Origin: DASXRA01 sp036506155 | GTDB lineage: Bacteria; Actinomycetota; Actinomycetes; Mycobacteriales; Jatrophihabitantaceae | Assembly: GCA_036506155.1 (NCBI GenBank) | Contig: DASXSF010000134.1 | Coordinates: 1 to 11,723 of the forward strand | Direction of reading: 5' to 3' | Length of the DNA: 11,723 bases | In this document: piece after piece, positions 6,943-11,723 of the stretch | How positions within the stretch are numbered: position 1 is the first letter of the stretch | How the letters are laid out: each line of letters opens with the position of its first letter | Position numbers and translations under genes: made by a program | The notes under the pieces: generated by a model | What the model was told of the DNA's origin: nothing | The model's input: the letters and a program-made list of their open reading frames with translations, nothing else | The model's database searches: none

Positions 6943-8063
6943 GCCGCGACCCGGGCCCTGATCAGGCGGTCGGCCAGGTGCCGATACCGCGCCGCCACTG
7001 CCGGCCAAAGCAGTTCAGGTGCCGTTGCCACGGCCGCCTTCGTCATGCCCGCAGCCACGGCGCGGCGGGTGAGTAGCGTACGCAGCGCCTCGGCGATCGC
7101 CGCCGGGTCCTTGTGCGGAACGAGTAAGCCTGCACCGTCGCCGAGCAGTTCAACCGCGTGCGGGAAGCGGGTGGCGATGACCGGCTTGAGCGCCGCAACT
7201 GCCTCGATGAGCACGCCCGAGGTCACCTGGTCGGTCGAGTCGTAAGGGAGGAGCACCACGTCGGCCGCGTCGACCAACGCGGCGAGGGCGACCTCATTGC
7301 GATAGTGGCCTTCGAAGCTGACGGTGCCGGTGAGCGAGAGGCGTCGTACCTGCTCGATCAGCCGATCGCGGTAGGCCTCGCCCTCGCGCAACAGCACCTT
7401 GGGATGTGTCTGGCCGGCCACGATGTAGCGCGGCATGGGACGCAGGTCGGTGACGGCGGCCAACGCCTCGATACCCCACTCGATGCCCTTGCCAGGGCCC
7501 AGCAGGCCCCAGGTCAGGATCGTCGGCTGCGCCGTGCGGAAACTCGGCGCATGGCTGTGGCGGACAACGGGTGCGCCATGCGGTATAACACTGACCTTGC
7601 TCATGTCGACGGCATACCCTGCCGCGAGCCGATCGCGTGCGGTGGCCGTCATGGTCACCACGGCATCGGCCAGCGACACCACCTGCTCGAGAACGCTTCG
7701 CTGATGGCTGGTCGGCACACTCAATACGGTGTGCAGGACGACCAGGGTCGGGACTCTCACGGCTGCCAGCAGCGGCAGGATCTCGTCGCCGTCAGGGCCG
7801 CCGTAGGCGCCGTACTCGTGCTGCACGATCGCGACATCGCAGTCGTCGAGCAGGTGCACCGCGCGACGAACGCTGCTCGGGTCACCGGCGACCAGGTGAC
7901 CGACAACCTCCGCGCGCCCGGGGCGCTGCGGCGTCTCGACGACGCGAACCACTCGGCCCGCGTCGTCGGGCGTCACCAACTCGGCATGCAGCGCCGAGGT
8001 GAATGTAGCCAGCCCGCACAGTGTCGGCGGATAAGTGCTGACGAAGCCGAAACAGATCGTCAC
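6939..8063 (-). CDS. GT4-like glycosyltransferase, first gene of operon
   Basis: A GT-B glycosyltransferase of 374 residues from a GTG start at 8063. The start gives the expected first strand and loop VTICFGFVSTYPPTLCGLAT, and GGAAGG lies about 10 bases upstream. An in-frame ATG at 8159 would add 32 residues of non-conserved, Arg-rich sequence and is less likely. Motifs include QHEYGAYGG (81-89), VIPHGA (159-164), TWGLLGPGKGIEWGI (184-198) in the donor domain, and TSGVLIEAVAALKPVIAT (281-298) followed by FPHAVELL. In the EX7E position the first acid is Gln279 and the second is Glu287, a change from the usual pair that I believe occurs throughout this subfamily. The stop overlaps the next gene by 4 bases. 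With that gene and GH130 it forms a tight operon. Donor and acceptor are unknown. Confidence 0.9.
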   Translation of the reverse strand: MTICFGFVSTYPPTLCGLATFTSALHAELVTPDDAGRVVRVVETPQRPGRAEVVGHLVAGDPSSVRRAVHLLDDCDVAIVQHEYGAYGGPDGDEILPLLAAVRVPTLVVLHTVLSVPTSHQRSVLEQVVSLADAVVTMTATARDRLAAGYAVDMSKVSVIPHGAPVVRHSHAPSFRTAQPTILTWGLLGPGKGIEWGIEALAAVTDLRPMPRYIVAGQTHPKVLLREGEAYRDRLIEQVRRLSLTGTVSFEGHYRNEVALAALVDAADVVLLPYDSTDQVTSGVLIEAVAALKPVIATRFPHAVELLGDGAGLLVPHKDPAAIAEALRTLLTRRAVAAGMTKAAVATAPELLWPAVAARYRHLADRLIRARVAA

Positions 8064-8159
8064 CAGGGCGTTACCTTCCGGTCGGGCGGCACGCGCCAAG
8101 CCGACGCGAGGCCTCACGCGAATCAATCGTGCAAACCACGGCGGCAGCGTGTATGCCAA

Positions 8160-8179
8160 CGTCCATCGGACAATGGACG
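8160..8179. promoter_or_regulatory. Inverted repeat upstream of GT4 operon
   Basis: CGTCCAT (8160-8166) and ATGGACG (8173-8179) are perfect 7-bp arms with a 6-bp centre, about 97 bases upstream of the minus-strand GT4 start. The CGTCCA and TGGACG hexamers are the same half-sites as in the palindrome before tetR, but in reversed order (outward rather than inward). This hints that one regulator could control both arms of the cluster. Confidence 0.4.
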
Positions 8180-8420
8180 CTTTTCCAGTGGCACCAAGAA
8201 ATCGTCGCGAAGACTCGAAATCCGAGAGTGAGAAAGCGACGAACCCGCACCCCGAAAAGGTGCGACCGCTACACCCTACCCCGAAACGCGACCACCGAAA
8301 CGCCGACTACCGCTGAGCGCCAGCTCCATGATCCGCTCTCTCCGGTCGCTGCTGCCCGGTCGACCGGCCGATCGCGAGCGCAGGCAGGGCGGCCACCACG
8401 TGGAACATTCGTCCGCAGGA

Positions 8421-8442
8421 GATCGTGGCAACTGCCACGATC
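8421..8442 (-). terminator. Hairpin after the hemolysin III gene
   Basis: GATCGTGGCA and TGCCACGATC are perfect 10-bp arms around two bases (about an 8-bp stem with a 6-base loop when folded). It lies 46 bases beyond the stop of the minus-strand hemolysin III gene. There is no U-tract, which is common for actinobacterial terminators, so the assignment rests on position and symmetry. Confidence 0.5.
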
Positions 8443-8487
8443 CCGGCCCGTCCGTCGCGTGTGCTTCGTGGTGCCCGGCTTCGTGGT

Positions 8488-9201
8488 TCATGAGATGAAG
8501 ACTGCTATCGCGACGTACTGGAGCGTCGCAGCGGCACAGACGTAGGCGTGGAACACCTCGTGGTAGCCGAATACGGCCGGGCGCGGGTCGGGGCTGCGGC
8601 GGTGGTAGGACAGCGCGCCGAGCGTGTAGAGCAGTCCACCCGCCGCGAGCAAGATCGTGGGAGCGGCGCCGAAGTGTGTCCACACTGCCGGCAGGGACGC
8701 GCCTGCCGCCCAGCCGAGGAGGAGGAAGACCGCTCCGACCAGCTTTTCCGGCGCAGTCATCCAGCACAGGTGCACGGCCGCAGAGGTGAGGGTGATCGCC
8801 CACATCGCCGCCAGCAGGACTCGACCTAGAGCGCCAGGCATGGCGAGCAGGAATCCCGGCGTTGCGGTTCCGGCGATCAGGAAGAAGATCATGACGTGGT
8901 CGAGGCGTTGGAGCAGCCGGCTCGCGCCTGGCGACCAGGTCCCGCGGTGGTAGAGCGCGCTGATACCGAACAGGCCGCTGACCGTGGCCGTGTAGATCGC
9001 GAGCGCGGTGATGCGGGTAGCACCGTGGGTGCGGGACAACACAAACGTTCCGGCCAGCAGCGAGAATTCGAACCAGATCAGGTGCTGCCATCCGCGCAAC
9101 GATGGCTTGGTGTAGTGCACGGCCCGGCGCATGTCGTAGAGCTGGGCCGTGTCGGCATCGGGAGCAGCGGGCGCCGCACCGGCGGTGGGGAGAAGGGTCA
9201 T
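8488..9201 (-). CDS. trhA: Hemolysin III / PAQR family membrane protein
   Basis: A 237-residue integral membrane protein of the hemolysin III (YqfA/TrhA) branch of the PAQR superfamily. About seven transmembrane helices can be seen from residue 40 to the end. The conserved metal-site residues are present: Ser81 and His85 in SALYHRG, Asp101 in LQRLDHVMIFFLIAGTATP, and His214 and His218 in GYHEVFHAY near the C-terminus. The inner-helix motif LLLGWAAG (161-168) also fits. The name hemolysin is historical; bacterial members are linked to membrane-fluidity homeostasis and are not shown to be toxins. I use the ATG at 9201; its ribosome site is weak, and a later start at Met24 (9132) is possible because the first 30 residues are Ala/Pro-rich and not conserved. 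It is transcribed alone, with a hairpin after its stop and its own upstream region. Confidence 0.92.
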   Translation of the reverse strand: MTLLPTAGAAPAAPDADTAQLYDMRRAVHYTKPSLRGWQHLIWFEFSLLAGTFVLSRTHGATRITALAIYTATVSGLFGISALYHRGTWSPGASRLLQRLDHVMIFFLIAGTATPGFLLAMPGALGRVLLAAMWAITLTSAAVHLCWMTAPEKLVGAVFLLLGWAAGASLPAVWTHFGAAPTILLAAGGLLYTLGALSYHRRSPDPRPAVFGYHEVFHAYVCAAATLQYVAIAVFIS

Positions 9202-9335
9202 GGTGATCCGATGGTCAGGTCACCGGTTGTGCCCGGCAGTGAGCGGCGCTCGCGAGGCTCAGCGCAAGGCGGAGCCGTCGTTTCCGGGCCGGCTGTGGCT
9301 CAGCAGGATCAGGATAGGCCTGCCAGGCCGTGGCG

Positions 9336-9357
9336 GCATCCCGCAGCGGCGGGATGC
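9336..9357. repeat. Strong hairpin, 9-bp arms
   Basis: GCATCCCGC and GCGGGATGC pair perfectly around the 4-base loop AGCG. It lies 135 bases upstream of the hemolysin III start and 326 bases before the stress-protein gene, so it is not at an obvious terminator position for either. It may be a regulatory or structural element, or the terminator of a lost gene. Confidence 0.5.
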
Positions 9358-9449
9358 GATGCTGTGGCGGACGAGGAGACGTTGACGAGGGCGGTACGTG
9401 ATGACGGCTGACCGAAATTTCCGCTCACCTCGTGCTCACCGACGTCGCA

Positions 9450-9469
9450 TTAGTACCGGTTAGTACCGG
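9450..9469. repeat. Tandem 10-bp repeat
   Basis: TTAGTACCGG occurs twice head to tail (9450-9459, 9460-9469), spaced exactly about one helical turn apart, in the promoter-side region between divergent genes. The spacing would suit cooperative binding of a regulator on one face of DNA; no regulator is known. Confidence 0.5.
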
Positions 9470-9682
9470 GCCGCGTCACGGGCGGATGCCTCGAGACGGC
9501 GTATCGTCAGCAGCATTGAGGGTCTTTCGCACGCCGACGTCCAGGCCGGCCTCGCCCTCGGTGATCAAGCAATCGGCCCGAACTCGGGCCCGAATGCGCG
9601 GAACTATGACCGCACTCGTAACCCCGACCGCTTTCCTACCCTCAGCTCCGCCGCGGCGGCCCGCCGTGACGCGGGTGGAGCG

Positions 9683-10171
9683 ATGACCATGTCGCGCGCT
9701 GGCACGCCGCAGGTGCTGAGCCTCGACTATCCGATGTCGCTCGCGGTCTATGACAGCTACGGGCAAGCAGAGCGAGCCGTCGACTACTTGTCCGACAATG
9801 CGTTCCCGGTGCAGAACGTCGCGATCGTCGGGACCGACCTCAAGTCGATCGAGCGAGTTACCGGTCGGCTTTCGCGCGGCAAGGTCGCGGTGGCCGGAGC
9901 CATGTCGGGCTTATGGCTGGGAATGTTCGTGGGTATTGCGTTCGCCCTGTTCGGAAAGGACGCGCAGCTCGGCTTCGTGATCGTGGCGCCGCTTCTGGGG
10001 GCGCTCTTCGGTCTGGCGTGGAGCCAGCTGCGGTTCACCGCAGCCACGCGCGGCGGTACGCGGGACTTCTCCTCGGTGAGTCAGGTCGTCGCAACCAGCT
10101 ACGAGGTCGTGGTCGAGCACACCCTGGCCTCGCAGGCCCGCGAGCTGCTCGCCGCAATGCCCGTCCGCTGA
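9683..10171 (+). CDS. General stress protein-type membrane protein
   Basis: A 162-residue protein of the YflT/general stress protein 17M type as found in actinobacteria. The N-terminal part (residues 18-60) is the small alpha/beta domain: LAVYDSYGQAERAVDYLSD, then FPVQNVAIVGTDLKSIERVTG. This is followed by two hydrophobic, glycine-rich helices (about 67-91 and 95-115) and a short C-terminal domain ending SSVSQVVATSYEVVVEHTLA. The layout is soluble domain, two-helix hairpin, soluble tail. Family members are linked to general stress responses, but the molecular function is unknown. The ATG at 9683 follows GGAG 5 bases upstream; ATG 9689 is the alternative. The next plus-strand gene (small ORF plus VC0807-type) begins 180 or more bases later, probably with its own promoter. 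Confidence 0.85.
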   Translation: MTMSRAGTPQVLSLDYPMSLAVYDSYGQAERAVDYLSDNAFPVQNVAIVGTDLKSIERVTGRLSRGKVAVAGAMSGLWLGMFVGIAFALFGKDAQLGFVIVAPLLGALFGLAWSQLRFTAATRGGTRDFSSVSQVVATSYEVVVEHTLASQARELLAAMPVR

Positions 10172-10353
10172 TCGCGGGGCGCGCCAGTGTTTGCATACGT
10201 AACTACCGCATACTCCGAACTTCAGTCGGCATCGGGTCATGATCTGCACCCTGATGCCGGTGACCCGCGGTACACACTCGACGCCCTGCGCGACCCAAGC
10301 TCGCGCCCCTCAGGCGTTCACCCGTGTGATGGACACTACGCGACGGCGTCGAC
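10172..10353. other. Intergenic region before the VC0807-type genes
   Basis: The first 60 bases (10185-10245) are less GC-rich than the surroundings (GCATACGTAACTACCGCATAC) and may hold a promoter for the downstream pair, but no clear -35/-10 set is visible. I see no gene in this stretch. Confidence 0.4.
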
Positions 10354-10494
10354 TTGTCGAAACGCGCCGGCTCGCCGGAGGATCTTGTCGATCTTCGGGC
10401 TGCAGGAGTGTCCGAGCGCGATGTCGACGGCGAGATCACGTCCGAGCTCGCTGCTTTGTGGCTCGTTTCTTCGGTCCGGAAGGCCTGTATGTGA
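10354..10494 (+). CDS. Small ORF translationally coupled to VC0807-type gene
   Basis: A 46-codon frame from a possible TTG start, with strong G/C third-position bias and a natural-looking acidic helical product: SKRAGSPEDLVDLRAAGVSE, then RDVDGEITSELAALWLVSS, ending VRKACM. Its TGA (10492-10494) overlaps the GTG start of the next gene by three bases, the usual geometry of translational coupling. Weak points: the ribosome site before TTG is poor, there is no ATG or GTG at the front, and the frame is closed by a TGA at 10327-10329. It may be a genuine small protein, or the remains of a longer gene. No family recognised. Confidence 0.45.
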   Translation: MSKRAGSPEDLVDLRAAGVSERDVDGEITSELAALWLVSSVRKACM

Positions 10495-11168
10495 CTACGT
10501 CAGCCTCGCCCGACGTCATCGACATGCCCGGCTGGCGCCCGATCGCCAAGCGCGCGGGCACGACTGTGCTGACGGTGTCGCTGGTGCCGATGGCTATCTT
10601 CTACGTCTCGATGTCGCTGTTCGGCTTACGGACGGCCGTGTTGACCACCGTCGGCTGGTACTACGCAGGTCTGCTGCTGAAAGTCGTCCGTCGCAAACCG
10701 GTTCTCGCCGCCGCGATGGTCGGCGCGGGACTGCTCTCCATTCGCACAGTGATCACGTTTCTCACCGGCAGCGCCTTCATCTACTTCCTGCAACCGGTAG
10801 CAGGCACAGTCGCCACCGCGACGGTATTTGCGGCTACCGCGCTGGCCGGTCGGCCGATACTAGACCGGCTCGCCCACGAGTTCTGTCCCTTCCCGGCGAA
10901 CCTGTCAGCGCGCTTACGTAGTGCGCGGTTCTTCTCGCGGCTGTCCGTGGTGTGGTCGATGGCTTACTTCATCAACGCGGCCGGAACGGTGTGGCTGCTC
11001 ACCAACTCCTCGCTCACCGGTTTCATTCTGCTGAAGTCTGTCCTATCACCCGTCCTCGTAATCGCCGCGGTCGTAGCCTCGTATGTCGTGTTCCGGGTCA
11101 CGGCGCGGCGTCAAAATTTCATCATTCGGTGGCGCCACTCCCAGCCGTGGGCCGGCGCGACACCGTGA
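10491..11168 (+). CDS. VC0807 family-type membrane protein
   Basis: A 225-residue multi-pass membrane protein. The GTG at 10491 is chosen because GGAAGG (10478-10483) lies 7 bases upstream; the longer frame back to 10239 is Arg/Ser-rich and not protein-like. Hydrophobic segments at about 25-45, 48-65, 72-90, 92-118, 152-172 and 176-202 suggest five or six helices. Motifs include KRAGTTVLTVSLVPMAIFY (20-38), WYYAGLLLKVVRRKP (56-70), TGSAFIYFLQPVAGT (92-106), LDRLAHEFCP (124-133) and FINAAGTVWLLTNSSL (160-175), which resemble proteins annotated as VC0807 family in actinobacteria. Function is unknown; no enzyme motif is seen. It lies just inside the right end of the putative island. Confidence 0.8.
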   Translation: MTTSASPDVIDMPGWRPIAKRAGTTVLTVSLVPMAIFYVSMSLFGLRTAVLTTVGWYYAGLLLKVVRRKPVLAAAMVGAGLLSIRTVITFLTGSAFIYFLQPVAGTVATATVFAATALAGRPILDRLAHEFCPFPANLSARLRSARFFSRLSVVWSMAYFINAAGTVWLLTNSSLTGFILLKSVLSPVLVIAAVVASYVVFRVTARRQNFIIRWRHSQPWAGATP

Positions 11169-11219
11169 GCGAGCCAGCACAAGCGTTCCGCGGCGCGGCT
11201 GATGGTGGCGAAGATCAGC

Positions 11220-11238
11220 ATCAAGCGCTCAGCTTGAT
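11220..11238 (+). terminator. Hairpin after VC0807-type gene
   Basis: ATCAAGC and GCTTGAT form a 7-bp stem with loop GCTCA, 51 bases after the upstream stop and followed by a moderately T-rich run (ATCTTGGTTT). Position fits a weak intrinsic terminator. Confidence 0.35.
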
Positions 11239-11412
11239 CGATCTTGGTTTGAACGCGACGGGTCAAGACAGGGGTGATGAGACGCGATGCTCGCGTTGGA
11301 GTACAGGCGGTGTGACTAACTGCGTGACAATGACCGCGATCGAAAGCAGACTTCCGCGGACGCCCTACAGACAGAAGGGCCCGAAATCGTTGCCGGTTCT
11401 CGCCTAACAACG

Positions 11413-11470
11413 TTGGATTAGCATGCTTCCGGACGAAGAAGTCGTAGGTTCAAATCCCGCCACCCCGACC
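11413..11470 (+). pseudogene. Decayed tRNA-Pro 3' fragment (putative attR)
   Basis: Bases 11431-11470 match tRNA-Pro 886-925 with one change, G to A at 11446, which breaks the third T-stem pair. Weaker similarity runs further upstream: TTGG (11413-11416), TAGC (11419-11422) and GCTTC (11425-11429) line up with the D-arm and anticodon stem (866-880) after a 2-base insertion, two substitutions and loss of 4 bases of the anticodon loop. It has no 5' acceptor strand and cannot fold as a tRNA. The CCA is followed by G rather than the tRNA's A. This is the far end of the element inserted at the tRNA. Confidence 0.8.
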
Positions 11471-11482
11471 GCCACCCCGACC
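11459..11482. repeat. 12-bp tandem duplication at attR
   Basis: GCCACCCCGACC is repeated head to tail (11459-11470, 11471-11482). The unit is the acceptor-end sequence of the tRNA fragment. It could be the scar of a second integration or excision event, or a slippage duplication. Confidence 0.65.
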
Positions 11483-11582
11483 GAGGTTTCGGGCCTTCCG
11501 GCTATCTCTGATGATCTTGTTTCGGCCACTAGTCTCGCGTGGCGTTAATGGTTAGACGCTTGGTGGTGCGGGAGAATGGTGC

Positions 11583-11723
11583 GTGCCCGCACTTCCTGCT
11601 CCCGCGTTGGGGCTTCGCGATGGTGATCGTGAGCGGCTGACCGGTTGGGTGCGATCCTCGACGATCAAGGCTGGGCTGGCACAGCGGGCGCGGATCGTGC
11701 TGCTGGCTGCGGAGGGCGTGTCG
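11583..11723 (+). CDS. IS630 family transposase, N-terminal part
   Basis: A GTG at 11583 with GGGAGA about 7 bases upstream opens a frame that runs off the window. The 47 visible residues contain RERLTGWVRSSTIKAGLAQR (residues 17-36) and ARIVLLAAEGVS (37-48 in family numbering), the typical first helix-turn-helix region of IS630-type transposases. The catalytic DDE domain would lie beyond the window. The left end of the element should be in 11483-11570; an imperfect inverted sequence GCGTTAATGGTTAGACGC lies there (about 11541-11560) but the other terminus is not available to confirm it. An ATG at 11576 is out of frame and reaches a stop after 16 codons. Confidence 0.75.
   Translation, partial: MPALPAPALGLRDGDRERLTGWVRSSTIKAGLAQRARIVLLAAEGVS

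Larger units (their letters stand above)
8064..8487. other. Intergenic region upstream of GT4 operon
   Basis: This 424-base gap lies between two minus-strand genes. The part 8180-8320 is rich in A on the + strand and in T on the minus strand, unlike its neighbours, and probably holds the promoter of the GT4 operon, but I cannot point to a clear -35/-10 pair. Two open frames on + run through it without a credible start or product. It also contains the inverted repeat at 8160-8179 and the hairpin at 8421-8442. Confidence 0.45.
9202..9682. other. Divergent intergenic region
   Basis: This 481-base region separates the minus-strand hemolysin III gene from the plus-strand stress-protein gene, so promoters for both should lie here. 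I find no convincing protein gene: the open frames at 9432-9686 (+) and 9476-9766 (-) are Arg/Pro-rich and lack recognisable content. It contains a strong hairpin at 9336-9357 and a tandem 10-bp repeat at 9450-9469. Confidence 0.5.

Noticed and set aside
6112..7245. Plus-strand 377-codon frame
   Set aside because: Antisense shadow of the (alpha/alpha)6 and GT4 genes; low-complexity composition and no recognisable domain.
1601..11276. 13-bp match CAAGACAGGGGTG at 1601-1613 and 11264-11276, and CCCCCGGCCGGGG at 1641 and 2631
   Set aside because: About one 13-base match is expected by chance in a window this size, and the second is low-complexity GC sequence.

Overview
The window is high-GC DNA with strong G/C bias at third codon positions, many GTG starts and actinobacterial gene families. 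The likely source is an actinomycete (Mycobacteriales, Frankiales or similar). I cannot name a genus from sequence alone.

Layout. (1) 1-926: the 3' part of a calcineurin-type metallophosphoesterase gene, then an intact tRNA-Pro(CGG) with an encoded CCA end. (2) 927-2862: a gene-poor, degraded stretch that starts directly at the tRNA 3' end. It holds a broken IS481-type transposase remnant, about 1 kb of doubtful coding content, one convincing small conserved-type gene (2164-2496) and a palindrome. (3) 2863-8063: a TetR regulator overlapping a GT4 glycosyltransferase gene on +, converging on a three-gene minus-strand operon: GT4 glycosyltransferase, (alpha/alpha)6-barrel-like protein, GH130 glycoside hydrolase/phosphorylase. 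Junctions in this operon are a 4-bp ATGA overlap and a 2-bp gap. (4) 8064-11168: a hemolysin III/PAQR membrane protein (minus), a general-stress-type membrane protein (+), and a VC0807-type membrane protein (+) preceded by a probable overlapping small ORF. (5) 11169-11723: a decayed second copy of the tRNA-Pro 3' part, a 12-bp tandem duplication, and the 5' end of an IS630-type transposase gene that runs off the window.

The tRNA and its remnant form a direct repeat: 39 of 40 bases are identical over 886-925 and 11431-11470, and weaker similarity reaches back into the D-arm. Together they bracket about 10.5 kb. This looks like an island inserted at the 3' end of tRNA-Pro, but no integrase lies between the repeats, so it would be a decayed or immobile element.

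The most interesting biology is the four-gene carbohydrate set: two GT4 enzymes, an (alpha/alpha)6 protein and a GH130 enzyme. GH130 enzymes act on beta-mannosides, so a system making and remodelling a mannose-containing glycan or glycoside is a reasonable inference; the product is unknown. A TetR protein is positioned to control it. A perfect palindrome before the tetR gene shares its half-sites with an inverted repeat before the minus-strand operon.
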